A DNA stretch of 64,000 nt from Acidithiobacillus sp. YTS05 (GTDB lineage Bacteria; Pseudomonadota; Gammaproteobacteria; Acidithiobacillales; Acidithiobacillaceae), in the NCBI RefSeq assembly GCF_024396695.1, contig NZ_CP094359.1, positions 868,001 through 932,000 on the forward strand. The letters run 5' to 3'. The stretch's first letter is position 1. Each line of letters starts with the position of its first letter. The translations under genes were made by a program, and so were the position numbers. Shown here one piece after another: positions 8,351 through 16,973 of the stretch. Under the pieces are notes generated by a model. It was not told the DNA's origin and searched no databases. It saw only the letters and a program-made list of their open reading frames with translations.

Positions 8351-9877
8351 TCAGCGTCGACGTAACTGGCGCAGTTCCGGCAGGCGCAGGGTCCAGAGGA
8401 GAAACAGGTAGAGCAGAGCCCCCCCGGCAATGAGCAGCACCAAGTGGCCAACCCGCGCCGCGGCGGACCACTGTAGCCAATCGCTCGTGGCACCGCGCAG
8501 CAGGAAAAGGCCGACGGCGAGAGCCATCGCGCTGCCACTGGTTTTTACCAGAAAGATGCGCCAACCGGGGGCAGGGCGATAGATCTCGTCGCGCCACAGG
8601 CGGCGTGCCAACAATAGGGCATTGACTAGGGCAGCGATGCTGGTCGCCAGCGACAGGCCGAGCTGGTGCAGGGGCCAGGCCAGGAGGAGGCTGATGAAAA
8701 TATTGACGCCGACACTGATGATGCCAAAGCGCATGGGGGTCCTGGTATTCTGGCGGGCATAGAAGGCCGGGGCGAGGACGCGCGCGGCAATGATCGGCAG
8801 AATGCCGAGGCCATAGCCAAACAGGCTCAGATAGCTTTGTTCCATATCCTGGGCACTGTAAGCGCCATAACGAAAGAGGGTGATCAGCAGGGGTTGGCCG
8901 AGCACCAGCAGGCCAATGGTGGCGGGCAGGGCGATGAGCCAGGTCCAGCGCAAGGCCCAGTCCAGGGTGCGGGGAAACTCCGCCGTTTTGCTCTGGCGGC
9001 TGAGGGTGGGCAGCACCACGGTGCCCAGAGCTACCCCGAAGACGCCCAGGGGAAATTCCACCAGGCGATCGGAATAGTACAGATAGGACACAACGTTGGC
9101 GCCAACCAGAGACGCCAGTACCGTATTGATGAAGAGATTGATCTGCGCTGCGGAAGCACCCAGGGCCGCGGGTCCGAGCAGGCGCAGGGTGCGGCCTACG
9201 CCGGGATCGTTGCGGCGCAGACGGGGCCAGTGCAGGTGGCCGACCCGGTAGAGCGCGGGAATCTGAAACAGCAGTTGCGCAATCCCACCGAAGATCATGC
9301 CCCAGGCGACGGCAATCACTGGTTGAGCAAGGTGGGGGGCCCAGAAAAGGGCCGCCGCGATGATCCCCAGATTGAGAAATACCGGGGTGAAAGCGGGCAC
9401 CTGAAAGTGTCCATAGGTGTTGAGGATGCCGCCGGAAAGCGCGACCAGAGACACCAATAACAAGTACGGGAAGGTGATGCGGGTGAGGAGGACGGTGAGC
9501 TCGAATTTGGCCGGATCAGCGGCAAAGCCGGGGGCAAGAAGGTAGACGAGAAGACCAGCACCCAGGACCCCTGCTACGGTAACGATCACCAGGGTCAGTA
9601 GCAGCCAGCCGCTGATGTCAGCGACGAAATCCCTGGTCTCTTGTACGCTGCGCTCCTGCACATACTCGCCCAGCACCGGCACGAAGGCCTGGGAGAATGC
9701 CCCTTCACCAAAGAGCCTGCGAAAGAGGTTGGGCAGGCGCTGGGCGACAAAGAAGGCATCGGCAGCCATCCCCGCGCCAAACAAATGGGCAAGGATCACG
9801 TCCCGAGCAAAACCGAGCAGTCGCGATAAAAAGGTATTGCTGGCTACCTTGGCGACATTGCGCAGGGATACGCTCAT
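8351..9877 (-). CDS. murJ: Lipid II flippase MurJ
   Basis: 508 residues when started at the ATG at 9877, where the conserved opening NVAKVASNTFLSRLLGFARD begins; the frame upstream of that is unrelated. The protein has about 14 hydrophobic helices and the MVF-family blocks RLPNLFRRLFGEGAFSQAFVP and SYLYYSDRLVEFPLGVFG. It flips the peptidoglycan precursor lipid II across the inner membrane. It precedes ribF by 55 bases, and the lytic transglycosylase gene lies upstream, so two cell-wall genes are adjacent. Confidence 0.95.
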   Translation of the reverse strand: MSVSLRNVAKVASNTFLSRLLGFARDVILAHLFGAGMAADAFFVAQRLPNLFRRLFGEGAFSQAFVPVLGEYVQERSVQETRDFVADISGWLLLTLVIVTVAGVLGAGLLVYLLAPGFAADPAKFELTVLLTRITFPYLLLVSLVALSGGILNTYGHFQVPAFTPVFLNLGIIAAALFWAPHLAQPVIAVAWGMIFGGIAQLLFQIPALYRVGHLHWPRLRRNDPGVGRTLRLLGPAALGASAAQINLFINTVLASLVGANVVSYLYYSDRLVEFPLGVFGVALGTVVLPTLSRQSKTAEFPRTLDWALRWTWLIALPATIGLLVLGQPLLITLFRYGAYSAQDMEQSYLSLFGYGLGILPIIAARVLAPAFYARQNTRTPMRFGIISVGVNIFISLLLAWPLHQLGLSLATSIAALVNALLLARRLWRDEIYRPAPGWRIFLVKTSGSAMALAVGLFLLRGATSDWLQWSAAARVGHLVLLIAGGALLYLFLLWTLRLPELRQLRRR

Positions 9878-9923
9878 CTTTGGGAAATTGCCGCCAGGGT
9901 GTCCACGTCGGTAGTTCGCACCA

Positions 9924-11861
9924 CTATCTGGCCAGCTGCCAGTAGGACAGGGGGGACGCCGCTGCTTCGGAAAGAAGCATGCGATAGACGATGGCATTGC
10001 TCAAAACGGTCGTGACATAGTCGCGGGTCTGTTGATAGGGAATATTGGCGGCAAAGATCAATCCTGCCCAAGGACTCTCGCCGAGGGTAATCTTTTGCAG
10101 CCAGCGATTCACGGCGCCCGGTCCGGCGTTGTAGGCAGCGGCGAGAAGTACGGGGGAATCGCCAAACTGCGAACGCAGGTAGGCCAGGTAGGTGGTGCCA
10201 ATCTGGATGTTGCCGGCCGCCGTTTGCAGATCAGCGGCAGCGCTTTGCGGATAGCGGCTTTGCACCCAGGCCGCGGTGGCCGGCATGACCTGCATGATCC
10301 CCTGGGCGCCCACAGAAGAGCGGATACCGGGTGCAAATCCGGATTCCTGGCGGATCACACCGGCGACGAAGGAGGGGGAAAGACCATTACGGTTGGCGCT
10401 GGCGATGATGTCCTGGCGATAGGGGAGCACGTAACCTTGCTGCCAGTCGGCATCGTTGCCGATGCGCGTGCTGGCATTGATGACCAGCAGCCAGGCCTGA
10501 TTTTGTGCAGCCTGGCGGTCTGCCGCTTTGATGGCAGTGGCATCCGGGAGGGTATCGAGGTACTGCCCCCATTCCCACAGGGCATCGAAATACAGCCCCA
10601 GCTGATAGAGTTTCAGGGCGCGCCGCAGACTGTTGTTTGTCGTACCTGCAGCAGCTGGCTGGGAGAATGCGTCAGCGACCAGCTCCGCAGGGCTCTGGCT
10701 GCGCGCGGGGAGACGTAGACTTTGGCCAAGGGCTGCACTGGCCAGCTGTCCATAGGCATCGAAGGGGGAAGCGATCTGTTGCCAGAGCTGTCGCGCCAAG
10801 GCGCTCTTTCCCGTTTTTTGTAATGCCAGCGCCTTCCAGAATTGCCATTGGCTTTGTTGTGCTTGATCTGCCGGCAAGCGCCCTACGGCGGCAAGCACCA
10901 AGGGCCAATTTTGCTGCAACAGGGCTGACCGCACCATCCAATGGAGAGTTTCCGCATTGGGCCGGAAGCTGGGGTCGACGCTTAGTGCGGCCTGATACCA
11001 GGCATTGGCAGTGCTCGTCTGGAACTTACCCGCAGCCTGTAGCGCCGCGCTGTAGCACACCGATGCACGCTGCGCAGGGGAAAGACCGGGCAGGGTCTGA
11101 CTCTGGGCCACCGCGAGCGCGGGATCGTTTGGTAGCATCGCGAGCAGAGCGAGATGCAGCAGTTCGGCGCCGTCGTGCGCGCCGTAGCTCTCTAACGCAG
11201 TGCTGCCCTGGCTTGCTAGCCAGGTATTGGGGCTTTGCAGGAGTTTGTTCAAGGCCGACGCCGCAGTACCAGGAAGAAAACTGGCAAAAGTCCCGGCACT
11301 GTGGAGATGCCCGCCACGAATCATCTCCGCCAGTTTATGCCAGAGCAGCGTTTGTGAAATTTGTCCCTGGGCAAGGGCCGTCCGTGCCATTCGGTTGCAG
11401 GCGCCATTGCTCGCTGTTGCCGCATCCCATAGCGTGGCTGGATTGCCAATCTGTAGCAGTGGGTTGTGCGCCGCATAACAACGGACGCTGAGGTTTTTCG
11501 GCGCGGGGCCGGCCCGATAGACCTCGGCAAAGTTCTGCCAGTCGTGGCGCTGTCCCAACTCCAGTAGCCATTGTCGGCGTAGCAGCAGATAAGCGGACCC
11601 ATGCGGGAACTCATTGGCGAAGGACTGAAATTGTGTTGCTTGCAGCGTGCTCAGTCGTGGCTGCAGGGACCAGTAGGCTACCCAGGGGCCCATGTAGGTA
11701 TTGGCAAGCTGGGGAAGCGCGGCCGCCGCGGGACGATAGTTGCCCTGGGCGAAGGCATCGGCGGCATTTTGCAGCAACTGCTCTTGCTGCGGGGTGAGGG
11801 CAGCATGAGCGAGACCGGAGATGAATAGCAGTCCAGCCCCGAGCCAGTGACGCAGGTGCAT
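9924..11861 (-). CDS. slt: Soluble lytic murein transglycosylase
   Basis: 645 residues with a Sec signal peptide (LGAGLLFISGLAHA). A long alpha-helical superhelix occupies the first ~450 residues and a C-terminal SLT domain follows, with catalytic Glu506 in VIRQESGFAP, then the family blocks GAQGIMQVMPATA and YNAGPGAVNRW. The enzyme cleaves the MurNAc-GlcNAc bond in the periplasm. Length and architecture match Slt70. It lies 46 bases upstream of murJ on the same strand. Confidence 0.92.
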   Translation of the reverse strand: MHLRHWLGAGLLFISGLAHAALTPQQEQLLQNAADAFAQGNYRPAAAALPQLANTYMGPWVAYWSLQPRLSTLQATQFQSFANEFPHGSAYLLLRRQWLLELGQRHDWQNFAEVYRAGPAPKNLSVRCYAAHNPLLQIGNPATLWDAATASNGACNRMARTALAQGQISQTLLWHKLAEMIRGGHLHSAGTFASFLPGTAASALNKLLQSPNTWLASQGSTALESYGAHDGAELLHLALLAMLPNDPALAVAQSQTLPGLSPAQRASVCYSAALQAAGKFQTSTANAWYQAALSVDPSFRPNAETLHWMVRSALLQQNWPLVLAAVGRLPADQAQQSQWQFWKALALQKTGKSALARQLWQQIASPFDAYGQLASAALGQSLRLPARSQSPAELVADAFSQPAAAGTTNNSLRRALKLYQLGLYFDALWEWGQYLDTLPDATAIKAADRQAAQNQAWLLVINASTRIGNDADWQQGYVLPYRQDIIASANRNGLSPSFVAGVIRQESGFAPGIRSSVGAQGIMQVMPATAAWVQSRYPQSAAADLQTAAGNIQIGTTYLAYLRSQFGDSPVLLAAAYNAGPGAVNRWLQKITLGESPWAGLIFAANIPYQQTRDYVTTVLSNAIVYRMLLSEAAASPLSYWQLAR

Positions 11862-11866
11862 CGGGC

Positions 11867-12235
11867 TTACTTTTGTTTGAGGTGCAGCCAGCGTCCGAGG
11901 TGTTTGCTCAGTGACTCACCGCGGCGGGGATGATCCTGCGCCAGCGGCCCGACATGCAGGTTGAGGGGTTCGCAATGGTCCTTCCCGTGGCAGATGACGC
12001 CATGTGATTCACAGGACGCGCCGGCTTGTTGCAATACTGCCACCATGTGTTCTTCCAGTTCCGCACCGCAACGGCCATCATACTGGATCAGGGCAAGGGC
12101 CTTTTCCGGCAGGTAGTCGATATGCCCCCCGAGTTTTTCAAATTCTTCCAGTTTCTTACGTGCTTCCGGAGTGACGCCATGCAGGGCACCGCTGATGATG
12201 AAGCGATCGGGTCGTTTACTGCCGCTTGTGCTCAT
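11867..12235 (-). CDS. Conserved hypothetical protein with a Cys/His cluster
   Basis: 122 residues from the ATG at 12235, which has GAGGGA just upstream; the frame extends further but without a ribosome site. I do not recognise the family. A dense set of possible metal ligands lies at Cys75, His78, Cys82, His83, His87, Cys88 and His94. The gene follows two zinc/manganese-type ABC permease genes on the same strand and precedes slt by five bases, so a link to metal homeostasis is plausible but unproven. Confidence 0.6.
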   Translation of the reverse strand: MSTSGSKRPDRFIISGALHGVTPEARKKLEEFEKLGGHIDYLPEKALALIQYDGRCGAELEEHMVAVLQQAGASCESHGVICHGKDHCEPLNLHVGPLAQDHPRRGESLSKHLGRWLHLKQK

Positions 12236-12316
12236 GACTTCCCTCGATAGCGCGTTCGTGATCTTTCTCTCGATGGGCATAGATGATGCCACCTCGCGAG
12301 CGAGGAGGGAAGCCGC

Positions 12317-13096
12317 TCAGTTCCTGGCAAAGATGCGACTGAACAGGAAAAGTGCCGCCCCCTGAATACCAACAAAAAAACTCAATGGCCAGTTGGACCA
12401 GTAGGACAGGGCAATGGATGACCAACTCAGCAGCTCGGCAAAGAGGATGGCGAGCGCCCAGGCGTGATACGGACGGCGAGACAGCCGTTGGGCGGCAGCG
12501 GCGGGACTCACCAACAGGGTAAACACCAGCAGGGTGCCGACCACCGGCACGGCGGCGGCGCTGACCAGGGCCAGGAGAAGGAGAAAAAACCACTCTATAC
12601 GTGCACTGGAGATGGCGTGCGCGTTCGCGAGCTCAGGTTGGGTGGATTCCAGAAGCAAAATGGGAAACTGCCAGAGGAGGAGCAGCAATACGACGCTGAC
12701 GAGCAGGGCCAGAGGCAGGAGACTGGCAGAGGAGATGCCCAGCACTTCGCCAAATAGCAGGCCGTAGACCCGCGCAGCATATTCCCGGCCCAGGCTCAAA
12801 AACAGTCCCCCCAGGGCCAGAAAGCTGCTCAGCAGCAGACCCATCGCCACGTCGCGACGTCCCAAACGAGAAAAAATGCGCAGAAAGAGGACGCCGATAA
12901 TAGCAAAACCGCCCAGGCCCCAGAGGGGGGCAAAACCCAGCAGGCTGGCCAAGGCACCACCGGGAAAGGCGGCCAGGGGCAGGGCATGGGCGGCAAAGGC
13001 GCTGCGCCGGAGAACGACGAAATAGCCGAGGCTGCCGGCGGCAATGGCCAGCAGGGTGGCGGCAATCCAGGTGTGCAGGAGAAAACTGGAAAACAT
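12317..13096 (-). CDS. Metal ABC transporter permease (ZnuB/MntB family), second copy
   Basis: 259 residues from the ATG at 13096, which overlaps the stop of the upstream permease gene (TGATG). It has about eight hydrophobic helices and the ABC-3 family pattern (FAAHALPLAAFPGGALA, GTLLVFTLLVSPAAAAQRL). Members form the membrane channel for Zn2+, Mn2+ or Fe2+ import with an ATPase and a periplasmic binding protein. The two permeases in this operon are similar in design and probably form a heterodimer. Confidence 0.85.
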   Translation of the reverse strand: MFSSFLLHTWIAATLLAIAAGSLGYFVVLRRSAFAAHALPLAAFPGGALASLLGFAPLWGLGGFAIIGVLFLRIFSRLGRRDVAMGLLLSSFLALGGLFLSLGREYAARVYGLLFGEVLGISSASLLPLALLVSVVLLLLLWQFPILLLESTQPELANAHAISSARIEWFFLLLLALVSAAAVPVVGTLLVFTLLVSPAAAAQRLSRRPYHAWALAILFAELLSWSSIALSYWSNWPLSFFVGIQGAALFLFSRIFARN

Positions 13097-13962
13097 CAGT
13101 GTTTGGCCCGTCGCCGGGAGGCCAGAGCTGCGCTGGCCAGGTACAGCAGGAGAATCAGGAGTACGACGAAAAAGCTCACCGGCCAGCTGGCACCACCCGA
13201 CCAATAATAGCTCATGAACGCGAGGTAGATGCCCCCCAGCACGGCGGTGAGGGCGATTCCCTGGGCGTAGAGAAAGCTCTGCCAGGGCCTACGGGTCAGA
13301 CGCAACGCACTTGCCGCAGGGCCGAGCAGCAGCGCGGTGGCGAGGATGACGCCAATGGAGAGGGCCGACAGGGCCGCCGCGGTACCGAGCAGTAGCAGGT
13401 AGAGCAGTTCCAGGCGGCGTACGGGCAATCCTGCGGCACGTCCGAGATCGGGGTTGGCAGCAATCAGCAAGAGTGGGCGGTAGAGCAGGACGATCAAAGC
13501 AATGGCGACTCCCACCAGAATAATCGTTGGCCAGAGCAGTTGCGGATCCAACGCAAAGATCGACCCAAACATGACCTCCACTGTGGCGCCGCTGGCTTGC
13601 GTGCTGCTCACGTCCAAGTAGAGGAAGAGTGCGGAAATTCCCAGCGTCGCCCCGAGCACCACACCGGTAGCCAGATCGCGTTCGCGGGCGCGTCGCAGGC
13701 CTAATGCCCCCATGGCCAGAGCCGCCAACCAGGCCATCCCGAGGAATCCCCACAGGGCGGCACTCCCAAGAAAGATTGCCACCGCTCCGCCAGCACTACT
13801 ACCGTCCCCCAGGGCGTGACCGGCAAAGCTATGCTGCCGCAGCACGGTAAAGATCCCCATGCTGCCGTTCAGGATTGCCGCCAATGCACCGATCCAAAGG
13901 GCAGTCTGCACCGCAGAATTGTGCAGAAAGCTCGCCAGATGCAGGGGGTCAGTCATGTTCAT
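13096..13962 (-). CDS. Metal ABC transporter permease (ZnuB/MntB family), first copy
   Basis: 288 residues of ABC-3 family type with the conserved SFAGHALGDGSSAGGAVA and GVILATALLLGPAASALRL blocks and many hydrophobic helices. Its 5' end overlaps the ATPase gene by 14 bases and its stop overlaps the next permease start, so all three are translationally coupled. No periplasmic binding protein is encoded next to them. The metal specificity (Zn, Mn or Fe) cannot be decided from sequence alone. Confidence 0.85.
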   Translation of the reverse strand: MNMTDPLHLASFLHNSAVQTALWIGALAAILNGSMGIFTVLRQHSFAGHALGDGSSAGGAVAIFLGSAALWGFLGMAWLAALAMGALGLRRARERDLATGVVLGATLGISALFLYLDVSSTQASGATVEVMFGSIFALDPQLLWPTIILVGVAIALIVLLYRPLLLIAANPDLGRAAGLPVRRLELLYLLLLGTAAALSALSIGVILATALLLGPAASALRLTRRPWQSFLYAQGIALTAVLGGIYLAFMSYYWSGGASWPVSFFVVLLILLLYLASAALASRRRAKH

Positions 13963-14776
13963 CCAGATCTTCGTGGACGTGGCAGGGGATTTCCAGGCCC
14001 TGCTGCGGGTTTTTGGGCAGGATCAGCAGGCGTCCGCGATGCTGCAATACTTCTACTGGGTAACCATAGAGCCGGTTCAATACATCGCTGCGCACGACCT
14101 CGGCCACGTTGCCCGCCGCAGCCCGGCCGCCGACCAGATACACGAGATGATCGAGTATGGGCAGCAATGGGTTCATATCGTGCGCCGTAACTAGAACGCT
14201 GATCCCCTGTTTACGGGCCAGTACACCCAGTAGCTCCACCAGGCGGCTGGCACTGGCGAAATCGAGGTTGGCAAGAGGCTCATCGAGGAGCAGCAGGCGC
14301 GGTCGACGGGCGAGGGCATGGGCAATGACGGCGCGCTGCTGTTGCCCGCCGGAAAGCATCCCTACCCGTTGTTCGGCAAAGCTCTCGGCTTGTACCGCGG
14401 CAAGCGCGTCAGCCACCGCCGCGGTATCCGACCCTTGCCACCAGTGACGGCCGGTTTGCCCCAGAGCCACCAGATCTCGGGTGCGCAGGGGTAGGTACGG
14501 ATCGAAAGCGATTTTTTGCGGAACATAGCCAATCTGCGAAAGTTGTCCGCGTACGGTCTTGCCCAGCACCCGGATGCTTCCTTTCTGCCAGGGCTGAATG
14601 CCCAGGATGCTGCGCAAGAGGGTGGTTTTGCCCGCCCCATTCTCACCAATCAGGGCGGAGACGCTCCCCTTGTTCAGGGTAAAAGAGATGTCCTGCAACA
14701 CCTGTCTGCCGCCGAGGCGTACGCACAGGTTGGAGACTTCCAGAACGGGATCAGTCGAGACAGAAAAGGCAGGCAT
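13949..14776 (-). CDS. Metal ABC transporter ATPase (ZnuC/MntA family)
   Basis: About 275 residues from the ATG at 14776; another ATG lies 18 bases upstream. Walker A is GENGAGKTT near residue 45, the signature is LSGGQQQR, Walker B is LLLLDEP and the switch His is in VTAHD. It energises the two downstream permeases. The C-terminus ends in an acidic/His-containing tail (CHVHEDLDEHD) that could hold metal. The gene is divergent from the phosphohexomutase gene and has a small inverted repeat at 14790-14804 just upstream. Confidence 0.88.
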   Translation of the reverse strand: MPAFSVSTDPVLEVSNLCVRLGGRQVLQDISFTLNKGSVSALIGENGAGKTTLLRSILGIQPWQKGSIRVLGKTVRGQLSQIGYVPQKIAFDPYLPLRTRDLVALGQTGRHWWQGSDTAAVADALAAVQAESFAEQRVGMLSGGQQQRAVIAHALARRPRLLLLDEPLANLDFASASRLVELLGVLARKQGISVLVTAHDMNPLLPILDHLVYLVGGRAAAGNVAEVVRSDVLNRLYGYPVEVLQHRGRLLILPKNPQQGLEIPCHVHEDLDEHD

Positions 14777-14789
14777 GCATGCGTACCAG

Positions 14790-14804
14790 CGCAACAGAGT
14801 TGCG
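14790..14804. promoter_or_regulatory. Candidate operator: inverted repeat before the metal ABC operon
   Basis: CGCAAC-AGA-GTTGCG is a perfect 6-bp inverted repeat in the divergent gap between the metal transporter ATPase and the phosphohexomutase genes, 14 bases from the transporter start. A Fur/Zur-type regulator would suit the context, but the sequence does not clearly match a known box. Confidence 0.3.
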
Positions 14805-14909
14805 AAATGTAGGATGGGTATGCTTTGCTGTCAAGCGCTTGTACCCGCTTGGCGGAGTGCGGGATCGGCCCGGCATGATATGCTTGGCAGAGAAGCGAGG
14901 GAGAGAACG

Positions 14910-16358
14910 ATGGCGGCATTTGGTACGAGTGGTTTACGGGGATTGGTGACGGAGCTGACCGACGCAGTGGTGCTTGGTTACGTGTCGGCGTTTCTGGGGT
15001 ATTTGCAGACGCTGGGAGAGTTTGCACCCGGTGCGGAGGTGTTTCTGGCTGGAGATTTGCGCCCCAGCACGAGCGCTATCCTGGAAGCGGCCTGGCAGGG
15101 AGTGCTGGAAGCCGGCGGAACGCCGCGCTATCTCGGACGTATCCCTTCGCCCGCCCTGGCCTTTGCCGGTTTTCAGGCCGGGGTATCGTCGCTCATGGTG
15201 ACTGGCAGCCATATCCCCTTCGACCGTAATGGTATCAAGTTCAATCGGCCAAAAGCCGAGCTCAGTAAGGCCGATGAGGCTGGGATCCTGAGGGCTTTAC
15301 CTTCCCCCGACCCCGAGAAGTTCACGTCGGACGGGGCGCTGCGCCAACGGTCGCAGTTGCCCGATGCCGAAGAATTCGGGCTTGACCAATACCGCCGTCG
15401 CTACCTAGATTTTTTTGTAGGGCAACCGCTGCGCAACTGGCGGATCGGCGTGTATCAGCATTCGGGAGTGGCGCGGGACCTGCTGCCGGAGCTTCTGCAG
15501 GCTCTGGGTGCAGAAACGGTGCTGTTGGGGCGCTCGGAGAAATTCGTGCCTATGGATACCGAGGCCCTGCGTCCGGAAGATCGCATCCTGGCCGAACGCT
15601 GGGTGGCGGAGCATGGCCTGCAGGCGTTACTCAGCACCGATGGCGATGCCGATCGGCCGATGCTGGCCGACGAGACTGGGGCCTGGTGGCGTGGCGATCA
15701 GCTGGGGCAAATTTGTGCGGCGTTGTTGGGTACCGACGGGGTGGTGACACCCATTTCGAGCAATACCGGACTCGAACGTAGCGGAAAATTCCCGCGAACT
15801 TTGCGCACCCGCATCGGGTCGCCTTATGTGATTGCCGGTATGGATCAGTTGTTGGCAGAGGGCTGCGCTCGGGTGATGGGGTATGAGGCGAATGGCGGGT
15901 TTCTGCTCGCCTCTACCCTACGGGAAGTGGGCCGCAGGCTCGAACCCCTCCCCACTCGGGATGCCATCTTGCCCATGCTCGCCGCTCTGATCGCTGCAGC
16001 GCAAGCTGGTGCGCCGCTCTCCAGCCTTCTGCAGGAGCTGCCACAGCGCTATACCAGTAGTGATCGGGTGCAGAATTTCCCCACGGAGCAAAGTCGCGAA
16101 CTACTGTCCCGGTACCAGGAGGAGGGCGGCAATCTGGCGGCCTTCGATGAGGATTTCTCGGGCTTGGGTTTTGTCGGCACGGCAATGGACCTGACGGACG
16201 GAGTTCGGGTGCAGAGTGATGCCGATGAAATTCTCCATTTGCGCCCTTCGGGTAATGCCCCGGAGTTGCGATGCTATGTGGAAGCAGCGACGGCCGAACG
16301 TGCGGATGCGCTGCTGGCGGCGGCGATGCAGCAACTCCATTCCTGGAAATCTGTCTAG
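14910..16358 (+). CDS. Phosphomannomutase/phosphoglucomutase family enzyme
   Basis: 482 residues from the ATG at 14910, where the conserved FGTSGLRG opening begins; upstream frame is unrelated. The phosphoserine is probably Ser100 in VTGSHIPFDRNG, a variant of the usual TASHNP loop. The Mg2+ site is DGDADR (244-249), the sugar-binding loop is GYEANGGF and the phosphate-binding loop is RPSGNAPELR. It interconverts hexose 1- and 6-phosphates for surface polysaccharide or glycosylation precursors. Which sugar is used is not decidable here. Confidence 0.87.
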   Translation: MAAFGTSGLRGLVTELTDAVVLGYVSAFLGYLQTLGEFAPGAEVFLAGDLRPSTSAILEAAWQGVLEAGGTPRYLGRIPSPALAFAGFQAGVSSLMVTGSHIPFDRNGIKFNRPKAELSKADEAGILRALPSPDPEKFTSDGALRQRSQLPDAEEFGLDQYRRRYLDFFVGQPLRNWRIGVYQHSGVARDLLPELLQALGAETVLLGRSEKFVPMDTEALRPEDRILAERWVAEHGLQALLSTDGDADRPMLADETGAWWRGDQLGQICAALLGTDGVVTPISSNTGLERSGKFPRTLRTRIGSPYVIAGMDQLLAEGCARVMGYEANGGFLLASTLREVGRRLEPLPTRDAILPMLAALIAAAQAGAPLSSLLQELPQRYTSSDRVQNFPTEQSRELLSRYQEEGGNLAAFDEDFSGLGFVGTAMDLTDGVRVQSDADEILHLRPSGNAPELRCYVEAATAERADALLAAAMQQLHSWKSV

Positions 16359-16361
16359 GCG

Positions 16362-16640
16362 ATGCGTTGGCGCCGTCGTTCCTCCTGGATCTATACGGGC
16401 CTGGGTCTCTTTGCCATTGCCTTGTTTTTGATGGTGATGCGCTATTTGGGGGTGGTATTCGAGACCAACGCCAAGGCGCAGCTTGCGTTACATGGCTCGA
16501 CCGCAGGCGTGGACGCTTTGCTTCATTTGGCCGCCATTTGTAACTGGGTGCGTTGGCGCTGGATTGCCAATCTGCTGTTGCTGGCATCGGCAGTCACGAT
16601 TTTTGGTCTGGGGCGCGATTGGTGGACGGCACGTCATTGA
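16362..16640 (+). CDS. Small hypothetical membrane protein
   Basis: 92 residues with two likely membrane helices (IYTGLGLFAIALFLMVMRYL and a C-terminal WIANLLLLASAVTIFGLG) and a basic N-terminus (MRWRRR). It starts three bases after the phosphohexomutase stop, so it is probably translated from the same mRNA. I recognise no family. Confidence 0.5.
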   Translation: MRWRRRSSWIYTGLGLFAIALFLMVMRYLGVVFETNAKAQLALHGSTAGVDALLHLAAICNWVRWRWIANLLLLASAVTIFGLGRDWWTARH

Positions 16641-16658
16641 CCGCCCCGTCGCAGCGCG

Positions 16659-16967
16659 TTAGTCGCTGGACGAGCTGAATCGACGAGTAGGCAGCAGCGC
16701 TTCGAGCAGCCATTCCGCCAGGAAAAACAGGCTGCGAACGACGACGCTGGCGACATACCAAAGGACCAGAAAACGCAGGGCGTCGAGAAGGTAGGGAGCC
16801 CAAAATGGTGCTGTGAAAGAAATTGCCGGCGGAAGCAGCAAGGTACCACTGGCGGCGGCAATGGCGGCAGCGAGGGCAATAGCCCAAAGGCGGAATTTTG
16901 GCCAAAGCGGTACGGGGGCAGCGGCGACTTCTGCCTCTTCGTTTGCCTCTGGCTCTTGTTTTGCCAC
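16659..16967 (-). CDS. Small hypothetical membrane protein downstream of a chemoreceptor gene
   Basis: 102 residues: an acidic N-terminal stretch (EPEANEEAEVAAAP), then two or three hydrophobic helices and a Ser-rich end. It starts six bases after the CZB chemoreceptor stop and is likely the last gene of that transcript. No family is recognised; a membrane partner for the soluble receptor is possible but unsupported. Confidence 0.5.
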   Translation of the reverse strand: MAKQEPEANEEAEVAAAPVPLWPKFRLWAIALAAAIAAASGTLLLPPAISFTAPFWAPYLLDALRFLVLWYVASVVVRSLFFLAEWLLEALLPTRRFSSSSD

Positions 16968-16973
16968 CCGAAC

